Positions 35,652 through 43,694 of a stretch of 64,000 nucleotides of DNA are shown in pieces (position 1 is the stretch's first letter; every line of letters starts with the position of its first letter). Source of the DNA: WHSW01 sp963821025. Its GTDB lineage: Bacteria; Actinomycetota; Thermoleophilia; Solirubrobacterales; 70-9. A program made the translations under genes and the position numbers. The notes below the pieces were generated by a model, which saw only the letters and a program-made list of their open reading frames with translations, searched no databases and had not been told where the DNA came from. The stretch is from contig CAWGCG010000004.1 of NCBI GenBank assembly GCA_963821025.1, positions 868,001 to 932,000 of the forward strand, written 5' to 3'.

Positions 35652-36422
35652 TCAGCGAAGCTCCGCGATCCGCTCCGCGACGACGCTCGCAGTGAGGAGA
35701 TCCGCCTCCGTCCCCTCGTGCATCAGCATCGAAACTGAGGCAGCGAGGGCTGCTCGGAGCGACTCAGGCGCGACCGCGTCGACATGCGTTTGCGCGAATC
35801 GAGCAAGCGTCTCAGCGGGCAGATTGTCGTACCCGCGGGCCTGTACGGCGGGTAGCCCTCGGCGCAGGCATGCCAGCGACAGCGCGTGATCGCGCACGGC
35901 GCCGACGTAGTGCTCGGCCTGCCACACACGCCGACGCTCGATGCACGCGCGGGCGTGAAGCGCGTAGATGACGCCCCATCCAAAGAGATCCTCCGCGACC
36001 GCCGGCGTGGGGACGAAGAGCTCGCCTACCGGCGGACGAACCTCGGATTCGCCGGCAGCCGTTGCGCCGAACACCAGCCGAAATCGCGGACCGGCAGGCC
36101 GAAACTGCGACGCGGGGGTCATCGACAGGTCGAACTGAAGCGCTTCCGGTAGCAGGAACACTCGGTAGATGGTGCGGCCGCGCTCGAGATCGGCAAGCTG
36201 GACCGCGGCGAGTTCGTCGATGAGCGTGGTCGTCCAGTCGGCGAGGGCGGCGGAGACGGGGACGTGGTCGGCGATGCCGAACGTGAGATCGAGATCGGAG
36301 AACCGGTCGCCCTCGTCCACCGCCAGCGAACCGACATCGGCGCCCGCGACCACACGATCATCGTCCTCCGCGAGCCGCAGCACGCGCTCGCGCAGAGCAT
36401 TCCGCTGCTCAATGGTGAACAC
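35652..36422 (-). CDS. Nucleotidyltransferase-fold protein (aminoglycoside-adenylyltransferase-like)
   Basis: A 256-residue protein with a minimal nucleotidyltransferase motif near the N-terminus: DVGSLAVDEGDRFSDLDLTFG, that is G-S followed by D-x-D. A helical C-terminal half (LFGWGVIYALHARACIERRR, AVRDHALSLACLRRG) resembles the substrate domain of aminoglycoside 6-adenylyltransferase-like enzymes. Whether it modifies an antibiotic is unknown. It starts with GTG behind a strong GGGAGG site. Confidence 0.75.
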   Translation of the reverse strand: MFTIEQRNALRERVLRLAEDDDRVVAGADVGSLAVDEGDRFSDLDLTFGIADHVPVSAALADWTTTLIDELAAVQLADLERGRTIYRVFLLPEALQFDLSMTPASQFRPAGPRFRLVFGATAAGESEVRPPVGELFVPTPAVAEDLFGWGVIYALHARACIERRRVWQAEHYVGAVRDHALSLACLRRGLPAVQARGYDNLPAETLARFAQTHVDAVAPESLRAALAASVSMLMHEGTEADLLTASVVAERIAELR

Positions 36423-36558
36423 GCTTGCCTCCCTTCTGGTGAACCTCGCCAGTTGTAGCGCCTAACGACACGGCTGCTTCGAACGACGATCAGCAACTTC
36501 GAGGCGACGATGACGCCTAGGGCGAGTCTCGTGCGATCAGGCTCAATTGGACTCTTTG

Positions 36559-36579
36559 GCAGACACGGCGCGTGTCTGC
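36559..36579 (-). terminator. Hairpin downstream of the BTAD regulator
   Basis: GCAGACACG and CGTGTCTGC form a perfect 9-bp stem with a 3-nt loop, 38 bp after the BTAD-regulator stop codon. No U run follows on the transcribed strand, so it could be a U-less terminator or a processing signal. The rest of this 194-bp gap shows nothing else. Confidence 0.4.
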
Positions 36580-36616
36580 TGAATGGGTACCGAGATCTGG
36601 TGGTCTGCTCGCCTTA

Positions 36617-39424
36617 CTACCAACTGACGAGCTTCCAGATCTCTGGTAGCCGGGTGCCCTCGTCGGCTCCCACCTCCGCGAAGATCGCCACGGCCCGCTT
36701 CAGATGGGCCATCGCCTCCTCGTCGCTTCCGAGCGCATGATGTAAGTCGGCGAGGTTGTTCTCCAGCGCGGCCTCTCGATGCCGGTCGCCGTATGCCGCG
36801 CACAGCTCGCGCGCCCTTCCGGTCAGCTCGAGCGCTCGATCGAGCTCGCCGGCGTCGCGCTCCACAAGGGCCAGGTTGTTGAGCGCCGCGACCTGGGCTG
36901 GAGCTTCGTCCAGCTCTTCGGCCAGCGCGACGCTGTGCTCGAGCTTCGTTCGCGCCGTCGTCGGGTCGCCATCGGTCCGGGCCAGGACCCCCAGCATGTT
37001 GTGGGCCTGTGCCAGGGCGTGTAAGTCAGCGGCCTCCTCGGCCAGGGCGCGCGCCTCGCTCGCGCGCGCAGCCGCTTCGTCGCGTCGGCCTCCGTGATGA
37101 AGCGCGAGCGCGAGGTCGGCGACGATCCGGGCACGCAATCCGCTGCCCTCGGTAGGCACGGCGTCGAGTGCCGCTGTCAGTCGCGCTTCTGAGCGCTCCC
37201 AGTCGCCGCGCCGCAGGTGGACGCCTCCCAGCTTCTGCTCGAGCATCGCCAGCGTGGATCCCTCGCTCTCGGCCGCTGCCGCCTCGTAACTTGCGAGGGC
37301 GCCGGCATATTCGCCGGCGAGGGTGTGCAAGTCGCCGAGCCGCTCGTGAAATGCCGCGGCGCGGACCGGGTCGAGCGCGAGGGCCGTCTCCAAATGAGCG
37401 AGGGCGTCGGCATGCGCGAGCAGCGATGCAGCGTGGTCTGCTGCGATCCGTAGCTGCTCTGCGGCCTCGCGGTGTGCGCCGGCCAGCCGGAGTTGATGCG
37501 CGACCAGCGCCGCCGTCTCGTCCTCCCGCGGCAGGCTCGCGGCAATGCGCCGGTGGAGGAGCCTGCGCCGCGCGGGCGAGGTCTCCTCGTAGACGAGCTC
37601 GCGCAGCTTCTGGTGGGTGAAGTCATAGAGCGGCTCCGCCGCGGGGATCTCCCGCACGAGACCATGCGTGACCAGCTCGTCGAGCGCCGCAACCGTTTCG
37701 TCGTCGCTGCGTCCGCTCGCCGCGAGCACGGTGTCGAAGTCGAAGGAGCGGCCAATTGCCGCAGCGGCGCCCAGTACCTGGCGCTCCACGGCGCCGATTC
37801 CGCTGAGGCGCGCGGCCAGGAAGGTGCGAGCCTCGCTTCCAAGCGCCTCGGCCGTTGCGTCATTCCCCGCCCTGAGCGCCATCGCGTACTCCATGACAAA
37901 CAGCGGCAGGCCCTCGCTCTCGCGAAAGACCCGGTCCTGCAGCTCCTCGGTGCTCGACGGGCGAGCCGCTCTCACGAGCCTGCTCACCTCGATCTTGCCC
38001 AGCCGGTCCAGCCGCACGATGCAATCCGCGCCGTCGCGCTTCGGATCGACCGGCAGTCGGCGAAGCCGATGGTCCGGGGGCACGGCCTCGCTGCGCCAGC
38101 TCAGCAGGAGCAGGAGCTGGTGCTCATCCAGCCTTCGTGCCAGGTAGGCGAGGACGTCCACGGTTGCGGCGTCGGCCGCGTGCACGTCGTCCAGGAAGAG
38201 CACGCCCGGCGCCGGACCGCTGCTGGCGGCATCGAGCACCGCGGCGATTGCTTCCAACATCCGGACCTGGGCGCCCGGTGCCGAGAGGGAATGAGGCTTC
38301 GGCCGGTCCGGGGAAAGCGCTGCCAGGTCGGGCAGCAGGTGGGAGGCATCGGCAAGGCGCTGGGGCGAGACGCGATCCACCCAGCCGTCGGCGGTTCGAA
38401 GGGCGCTGGTCAGGAGCTCCAGGATCGGCGCGTAGGGGAGACCCGCCTCGTCCTCGTGGCACTGGGCGGCCATGATCAGCGCCCCGTTCGCACCCGCAGC
38501 TGTCGCAAGCTCGAGGCACAGGCGCGTCTTGCCGATGCCTGCCTCGCCCTCGACCACGGCGCGGACGCCACCCTCGGCGGCCGCGCGGTGCGCTGCCAGC
38601 AGGACGTCGAGCTCGGAGTTGCGCCCCACCAGAGGGAAGTCCTGCGGCGCCCCAGGCGGCACTCGGCGCCCGGCGTCAGGGGTTGTGGTCGGCGTCGGCG
38701 GCAACGTCCCCTCGCTCACCTGCTCGAACAGGGCCGTGGTCTCCTCCAGCGGAGCGACCCCGAGCTCCTGGCTCAGAGCGCGCACGCATGTCCTGTACTG
38801 CCGCAATGCCGCACCGCGGTCGCCCGTCAGCGCGTAGAGGCGGATGAGCTCGGTGTGCGCCGGCTCGTGCAGGGATTCGAGCTCGACCCAGCGCTCGGCG
38901 AACCCAAGGGCCCGCTCGAGCTCGCCGCGCTCGGCGTGGCCCTCGATCAGGCGTCGCAACACCGAGGTCAGTTCGCGTCGGAGGCCATCCGACTGGCGGA
39001 TCTGCCAGTGGTCGAATTCCGGGCTGTCGCGAAGCGCGAAGCCCTCGAGCAAGTCCCCGGAGAAGAGCGCCGCCGCCTCGTCTAAACCCTCGATCGATGA
39101 CCCGTCCGCCGCCAGCGCGCGGAAGCGGGCGACGTCGAGATCGAGCTGCGCCCCCTTCCGCAGGGCGATCGCGTCTCCGGGTGCCTCGACCCACTCCTCC
39201 CCGATTGCTCCGCGCAGGGTGGAGAGCGTGCGCCGCAGCGCGCCCCGGGCCCGCTCGGGATCGTGCCGGGGCCAAAGGAGCTCGCAAAGGGAATCGCGCG
39301 AGCGAGGGCCGTCGACGAGGGCGAGGTGAGCCAGGAGCGCCACCGCCTTGCGGGTGTCGAAGCGTGCCAGCTCGCCGTCTCGCTTGACGCGCGGCGGCCC
39401 GAGCAGGGTGATTTCCACCGACAC
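36617..39424 (-). CDS. BTAD-type transcriptional activator with AAA ATPase and TPR domains
   Basis: A 935-residue SARP/MalT-like regulator. Residues 1-90 form an OmpR-like winged helix (ITLLGPPRVKRDG, LLWPRHDPERARGALRRTLS). About 95-245 is the bacterial activator domain (HEPAHTELIRLYALTGDRGAAL). About 265-600 is a STAND-type ATPase with Walker A GEAGIGKTR and Walker B GVLFLDDVHAAD. The rest is TPR repeats (AALNNLALVERDAGELDRAL). The GTG at 39424 lies 7 bp after TATCGT, and the N-terminus fits; a GTG three codons earlier is possible. It is divergent from the membrane sensor/cyclase genes. Confidence 0.88.
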   Translation of the reverse strand: MSVEITLLGPPRVKRDGELARFDTRKAVALLAHLALVDGPRSRDSLCELLWPRHDPERARGALRRTLSTLRGAIGEEWVEAPGDAIALRKGAQLDLDVARFRALAADGSSIEGLDEAAALFSGDLLEGFALRDSPEFDHWQIRQSDGLRRELTSVLRRLIEGHAERGELERALGFAERWVELESLHEPAHTELIRLYALTGDRGAALRQYRTCVRALSQELGVAPLEETTALFEQVSEGTLPPTPTTTPDAGRRVPPGAPQDFPLVGRNSELDVLLAAHRAAAEGGVRAVVEGEAGIGKTRLCLELATAAGANGALIMAAQCHEDEAGLPYAPILELLTSALRTADGWVDRVSPQRLADASHLLPDLAALSPDRPKPHSLSAPGAQVRMLEAIAAVLDAASSGPAPGVLFLDDVHAADAATVDVLAYLARRLDEHQLLLLLSWRSEAVPPDHRLRRLPVDPKRDGADCIVRLDRLGKIEVSRLVRAARPSSTEELQDRVFRESEGLPLFVMEYAMALRAGNDATAEALGSEARTFLAARLSGIGAVERQVLGAAAAIGRSFDFDTVLAASGRSDDETVAALDELVTHGLVREIPAAEPLYDFTHQKLRELVYEETSPARRRLLHRRIAASLPREDETAALVAHQLRLAGAHREAAEQLRIAADHAASLLAHADALAHLETALALDPVRAAAFHERLGDLHTLAGEYAGALASYEAAAAESEGSTLAMLEQKLGGVHLRRGDWERSEARLTAALDAVPTEGSGLRARIVADLALALHHGGRRDEAAARASEARALAEEAADLHALAQAHNMLGVLARTDGDPTTARTKLEHSVALAEELDEAPAQVAALNNLALVERDAGELDRALELTGRARELCAAYGDRHREAALENNLADLHHALGSDEEAMAHLKRAVAIFAEVGADEGTRLPEIWKLVSW

Positions 39425-39431
39425 GTACGCC

Positions 39432-39437
39432 ACGATA
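39432..39437 (-). promoter_or_regulatory. -10 box TATCGT, probable leaderless promoter of the BTAD regulator
   Basis: The hexamer ends 7 bp before the chosen GTG. No Shine-Dalgarno sequence precedes that codon. Confidence 0.45.
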
Positions 39438-39533
39438 ACCGCCGCCCGGAGGATCTCGTAACGGGTAGCGGACGCCGACGCGGGAACCTTCGGAGGTTGC
39501 AATGCGGCCGACCGAGGAGAGAATGGGGACCGA

Positions 39534-39614
39534 ATGAGTGAGTCTGCGGAGCGCACCAATCGCGTGACGCGGAGGCTGAGGGCCGTCGCCTCCGGGGCGG
39601 AGGCGCCTCGATGA
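39534..39614 (+). CDS. Possible 26-residue leader peptide coupled to the membrane sensor
   Basis: A short frame begins ATGAGTGAGTCTGCG, is arginine rich (TNRVTRRLRAVASG) and ends in a TGA that overlaps the next gene's ATG as ATGA. A GAGGAGAG sequence precedes it. The overlap would couple translation of the sensor gene. I cannot exclude that it is chance. Confidence 0.35.
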   Translation: MSESAERTNRVTRRLRAVASGAEAPR

Positions 39615-40792
39615 GCCACCGAACCGCGCGGCGACTGACCTGGGGCCTGGTGGCGCTCGCGGTCACGATGTTGGTGTCCAGCACGGTGATCTATGCCGCG
39701 GGCGGCTCGGGCGTCTCGCTCAGCTTCTTCATCTGGGCGATCGCGCTCGTCTTCGCGGGCGTCGGCGCCATGATCGCGACTCGTCACCCCGGCAACGCGA
39801 TCGGCTGGATCTTCGTCTCGGTGGCGGTGACCGCGGGCCTGGCAGAGGTCGCCCATGCATACGCCGACTACTGGGTCGGCGGTAACGGAGGGTCCGAGGC
39901 ACTCGCCAAGACCGCAGCCTGGTACGCGAGCCTCTCCTGGATCCCGTTCATCCTCGTGCCCGCGACCTTCCTCCTCCTGCTGTTCCCGGACGGCCATTTG
40001 CTCTCGCCCCGCTGGCGGCCGATCGCATGGTGCGCCGCGTTGGGCATCGCCGGAGGGTTTTTGACGCAGGGCCTGACCCCCGGACCACTCGAGGACTATC
40101 CGCAGCTGATCAACCCCTACGGGGTGACGAGCTCCGTGCTCGATCCATTCACGGCGCTTGCCTTCTTCCTGATGTTGGTGGGCATCGGCGGCTCGGCGGC
40201 CTCCTTGATCGTCCGGTTCCGCCGCGCCGCCGGCGAGGAGCGCCTGCAGATCAGGTGGCTGGCGCTCGCGGGGGCGATCGTGGCCGTGGTCTTCCCGATC
40301 GCCCTCGCGGGCTGGGACCTGTGGGGCGAGGCCGTCTCCAACGTCGCGATCATGCTCAGCGTCATCGGCCTCCCGATCGCCGCCGGCGTCGCGATCCTGC
40401 GCTACCGCCTCTACGACATCGACGTCGTCATCAACCGCACCCTCGTCTACGGCGCGTTGACGGCGACTCTCGCGGCGGCCTACCTCGCCAGCGTGCTCGT
40501 ACTTCAGCTCGCGCTGAGCGGGCTCACGGCGGGTTCTGGCCTTTCCGTCGCCGCCTCGACGCTCGGCATCGCGGCGCTCTTCCGGCCCGCGCGCTCGCGA
40601 ATCCAGGGGATCGTCGACCGGCGCTTTTACCGGCGTAAATACGACGCCGCCAGGACGCTGGAGGGCTTCTCCGCCCGGCTGCGAGACGAAGTCGACTTGA
40701 GCGCGCTCGACGCCGAGCTTCGCGGCGTCGTCGTCGAGACGATGCAGCCCGCGCACGTGTCGCTGTGGCTGCGCGCGCCCGAGCCCAGGTGA
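39611..40792 (+). CDS. Multi-helix membrane sensor-like protein without kinase domain
   Basis: A 393-residue protein with about seven to eight membrane helices (GLVALAVTMLVSSTVIYAAG, FILVPATFLLLLFPDGHLLS, ALTATLAAAYLASVLVLQLA). The linker RYRLYDIDVVINRTLVYG and the cytosolic FRPARSRIQGIVDRRFYRRKY are the input module seen in actinobacterial histidine kinases. It ends at EGFSARLRDEVDLSAL and EPR, before any kinase or phosphatase domain. The stop overlaps the cyclase GTG, so it may feed the cyclase instead of a kinase. Confidence 0.8.
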   Translation: MSHRTARRLTWGLVALAVTMLVSSTVIYAAGGSGVSLSFFIWAIALVFAGVGAMIATRHPGNAIGWIFVSVAVTAGLAEVAHAYADYWVGGNGGSEALAKTAAWYASLSWIPFILVPATFLLLLFPDGHLLSPRWRPIAWCAALGIAGGFLTQGLTPGPLEDYPQLINPYGVTSSVLDPFTALAFFLMLVGIGGSAASLIVRFRRAAGEERLQIRWLALAGAIVAVVFPIALAGWDLWGEAVSNVAIMLSVIGLPIAAGVAILRYRLYDIDVVINRTLVYGALTATLAAAYLASVLVLQLALSGLTAGSGLSVAASTLGIAALFRPARSRIQGIVDRRFYRRKYDAARTLEGFSARLRDEVDLSALDAELRGVVVETMQPAHVSLWLRAPEPR

Positions 40793-41355
40793 CGGCACCT
40801 GTCGAGCCCGAGTGGGCGATGGTCACGGTTCTGTTCGTCGACATCAGAGGCTTTACGAGCTTCGCCGACCGCGCCACCGCCCGAGAGGCGGTGGACTACC
40901 TGAACGAGTTCTTCGAGCTCGTGGTGCCGATGGTGGGCCAGCACGGCGGGCACGCCAACAAGCTGCTCGGCGACGGGCTGCTTGCCGTCTTCGGCGCGCC
41001 GAAGCCCCTACCCGACCATGCCGACCGCGCGCTCGGCGGGGCAAGGAGCATCCTGGGCTCGGTCGAGTCTCACTTCGGCAAGCGTTGTCGGATCGGGATC
41101 GGCGTCAACTCCGGGCTCGTTCTGGTCGGGACGATCGGAGGGGGAGATCTCACCGAGCTGGGGGTGATCGGCGACCCGGTGAACGTGGCGGCCCGCGTGC
41201 AGGGCGCCACCCGGGAGCTCGGCGAGCCGCTGCTGGTGACCGAGGCGACGCGCTCGTTGCTCGAAAGCGAAGCCGCCGAGCTCGCGCATCGCGGTTCCGT
41301 GGAGCTCAGAGGCAAGACCAAGCCCGTCGAGATCTACGGCGTGCGGATCCCGTAA
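40789..41355 (+). CDS. Class III adenylate/guanylate cyclase
   Basis: A 188-residue stand-alone cyclase catalytic domain. The metal-binding aspartates are in VLFVDIRGFTSFAD and KLLGDGLLAVFGAP; the conserved IGDPVNVAARVQ and the C-terminal RGKTKPVEIYGV follow. It would make cAMP or cGMP as a homodimer. It starts with GTG overlapping the stop of the membrane-sensor gene, so a stoichiometric two-protein signalling unit is likely. No regulatory domain is attached. Confidence 0.92.
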   Translation: MTAPVEPEWAMVTVLFVDIRGFTSFADRATAREAVDYLNEFFELVVPMVGQHGGHANKLLGDGLLAVFGAPKPLPDHADRALGGARSILGSVESHFGKRCRIGIGVNSGLVLVGTIGGGDLTELGVIGDPVNVAARVQGATRELGEPLLVTEATRSLLESEAAELAHRGSVELRGKTKPVEIYGVRIP

Positions 41356-41427
41356 CGGATCCCGGACGCGGCGGGCGTAGAAGAGAAGACGCATGGCACC
41401 CGCCGAGAACAACGAAAGGGAGGACCG

Positions 41428-42450
41428 ATGAAGCGCCGCATCCTCGTTGCCTCGATGCTCGTCCTGACCGCGGCGATCGTGGCCATCCCAGCAGCAGCGA
41501 CGCCGGGAAGCGCAGCGAGCCGTCGCGGGCCAGAGCTCGCAACCAACGGCCGGATCGTCTTTCAGGCCCAGGTCGGTCGCGACGGCCAGGTGTTCACGAT
41601 CAGGCCGGACGGCACCGGGCTGACCCAGGTGACCGACCTGAGGACGGACGACCCGGGGCCGGGCGCTTACGAACCGTCCTGGTCGCCGGACGGGTCCAGG
41701 ATCGCCTTCAACGCCTCGACCCGATTCACCGCTCCGTTGTTCACCCGGGTCAACTTGTTCACGATCGCGCCGGACGGCAGCGACCTCATGGAACTGCCGC
41801 TGGCGGTCCGCAACTTCAACGGAGACCCGGCGTACTCGCCCGACGGCAAGCAGATCTCCTTCGACCAGGACGTCGGTCGCTCCGCCGGCGGGACCGTCCA
41901 CGGGATCTTCGTCGCCGATGCCGATGGCAGCGACGCCCGGCGCCTGACCACCAGCTTCGCCACCAAGGAGGGCTTCGACACCGAGTCGCAGTGGTCACCC
42001 GACGGCACGACGATCGCCTTCACGCGGGTCAAGAACGAGCGCAAGGCGGCGATCTTCACGATCCACATCGACGGCAGCGGGCTGACCCAGCTGACCCCCT
42101 ACAGGCTCGACGCCGCGAGCCCGGACTGGTCGCCCGACGGATCGACGATCGCCTTCAACACCTACTGGGATTCTCCCGGCGGCAAGTCCGCGGATCTGAT
42201 CACCATCCCGGCCTCGGGCGGCAAGCGCACCGCGCTGACCCACAATCGCGACGGAAAGCAGTTCTCCTTCAGGCCGTCGTGGTCGCCGGACGGGACCCGG
42301 ATCGTGTTCACGGCCGCGGTCAACAAGCGGCTCGCCGACGGGGGTGGCGTCGACCTCTACATTATGCATCCCGACGGAACCGGGGCCAAGCGGTTGACCC
42401 ACATGCCAAGGCGGTTCCCGACGAACTCGGACTGGGGGACGGCGCCGTGA
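41428..42450 (+). CDS. Secreted TolB-like (PD40) beta-propeller protein
   Basis: A 340-residue exported protein. The signal peptide is MKRRILVASMLVLTAAIVA with cleavage near AAATPGSA. At least five PD40/WD40-like repeats follow, each with SPDG: YEPSWSPDGSRIAFNAS, PAYSPDGKQISF, SQWSPDGTTIAF, PDWSPDGSTIAFN, PSWSPDGTRIVF. These form a propeller like that of TolB and DPP-IV. The ATG follows GGGAGGACCG. The second, similar propeller gene overlaps its stop codon. Confidence 0.88.
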   Translation: MKRRILVASMLVLTAAIVAIPAAATPGSAASRRGPELATNGRIVFQAQVGRDGQVFTIRPDGTGLTQVTDLRTDDPGPGAYEPSWSPDGSRIAFNASTRFTAPLFTRVNLFTIAPDGSDLMELPLAVRNFNGDPAYSPDGKQISFDQDVGRSAGGTVHGIFVADADGSDARRLTTSFATKEGFDTESQWSPDGTTIAFTRVKNERKAAIFTIHIDGSGLTQLTPYRLDAASPDWSPDGSTIAFNTYWDSPGGKSADLITIPASGGKRTALTHNRDGKQFSFRPSWSPDGTRIVFTAAVNKRLADGGGVDLYIMHPDGTGAKRLTHMPRRFPTNSDWGTAP

Positions 42451-43403
42451 CCGAGCCCCGGCAAATCAGTGCTCGAGTGCTGGCCGTGGCCGCCGCTGCG
42501 ATCGTCCTGGCTGGTCTGATCGTTGCCCTAGTGGTCGGCGGAGAGCCGAGTGGCGCCACTTCCCCCGCACGGAACGGCGCAATCGTGTTTTCCGGCGACA
42601 AGGGCTCGGGCGCCGACATCTACGCGATCAACGCCGACGGCAGCGGCCTGCGCCGACTGACGCACGTCAAGGGCGACGCTGGCTCGCCCGACTGGTCACC
42701 CGACAGCACCCGGATTGTGTTCGGGATCGAGGACAAGGCCGTCTACCTGATGGACGCCGACGGCGGCGACCTGCACCAGGTGACGGCGCCGGGCGGCGAG
42801 CCGGCGTTTACCCCCGACGGAGACCACCTCGTGTACTGGTGCGACGCGTGCGAGGGAGGGGACGGCGTCTTCCTGATCCGCGACGATGGCTCCGATGCCC
42901 CCGGCGTGAGGCTGACGACGAACCCGTTTCGCGATCAGGGCGACGAGGACCCGGAGGTCTCGCCCGACGGCCAAACCGTCACCTTCGTCCGCCACAAGGT
43001 AGGCGGCAAGCTGCAGGCGCTCTACGCGGTCGGCATCGACGGCAGCGATCTGCGGAAGCTGACGAGCTACGAGCGTGAGGTCGCGATCACACACGACTGG
43101 GCGCCCGATGGGCGGCAGATCGTGATCACCACGGACGCCGACTACCCCAACCACAAGTCCCCGAATGTGGCGACGATCAGGCCCGACGGATCTCGCTTGC
43201 GGATGCTGACCCACTACAAAGGCGGAGAGCAGGGAGCCTTTGCCGGCTCCTATTCGCCGAATGGGCGCTGGATCGTCTTTCGGGTCGAGAACGTCGAACG
43301 CGAGCGATTCGGGCTCTACCGGATGCGCCCGGACGGGACCCACCGCCGGCTGATCAAGGCGCTGCCTTTCCCACCCCGGCAAAGCGATTGGGGTTCTGAC
43401 TAG
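42447..43403 (+). CDS. Membrane-anchored TolB-like (PD40) beta-propeller protein
   Basis: A 318-residue paralogue of the upstream propeller. An N-terminal helix (ISARVLAVAAAAIVLAGLIV) lacks a clear cleavage site, so it may be anchored. The repeats include PDWSPDSTRIVFGI, PEVSPDGQTVTFVR, HDWAPDGRQIVIT and GSYSPNGRWIVFRV. It starts with GTG overlapping the previous stop codon. A CDACEG segment has two cysteines absent from its neighbour. The pair may bind the same partner, or one may be a receptor for the other. Confidence 0.87.
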   Translation: MTEPRQISARVLAVAAAAIVLAGLIVALVVGGEPSGATSPARNGAIVFSGDKGSGADIYAINADGSGLRRLTHVKGDAGSPDWSPDSTRIVFGIEDKAVYLMDADGGDLHQVTAPGGEPAFTPDGDHLVYWCDACEGGDGVFLIRDDGSDAPGVRLTTNPFRDQGDEDPEVSPDGQTVTFVRHKVGGKLQALYAVGIDGSDLRKLTSYEREVAITHDWAPDGRQIVITTDADYPNHKSPNVATIRPDGSRLRMLTHYKGGEQGAFAGSYSPNGRWIVFRVENVERERFGLYRMRPDGTHRRLIKALPFPPRQSDWGSD

Positions 43404-43587
43404 GTGCGCAGGCTTGCCTCATCGTCACGGGTCGACAGCGATCGACGCCACTCCTCGCCCTTTCAGCCCACTTGCGCGTGCTCCAGTTACGGTTGGCGTC
43501 GGGGGTGTGCGCTCGCGTCGGAGTCACCGCCAGCGCCGCGGCCCGCGATGGCTGTCGCGGCCGGAACCCGCCGCCGTCATGCGCCAA

Positions 43588-43607
43588 AACGACCTTGCAA
43601 GATCGTT
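43588..43607. promoter_or_regulatory. Imperfect 20-bp palindrome upstream of the phosphatase operon
   Basis: AACGACCTTGCAAGATCGTT is symmetric at 9 of 10 base pairs. It lies in the 291-bp gap before the phosphatase gene, about 88 bp upstream of its ATG, and could be an operator. The rest of the gap is open in one frame but shows no protein-like composition, and I see no gene in it. Confidence 0.45.
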
Positions 43608-43694
43608 CTCGAACGGCGAGAGTGGGCCGGTGGGGGGACGCCCCGGGGCAGTCGTAACGTTCTGGGGACGCCAGCGGCCTACAAAGGAGTCCCG

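Noticed and set aside
39425..40798. Upstream extension of the BTAD regulator frame
   Set aside because: The extension is antisense to the membrane sensor and its composition is not protein-like; the family N-terminus and the TATCGT box fix the start near 39424.
40812..42446. Upstream extension of the second propeller frame
   Set aside because: It overlaps the cyclase and first propeller in another frame; the true start is the GTG overlapping the previous stop codon.
43404..43694. Extension of the phosphatase gene to 43404
   Set aside because: The ATG at 43695 has an AAAGGAG site and the upstream stretch has no domain-like sequence.
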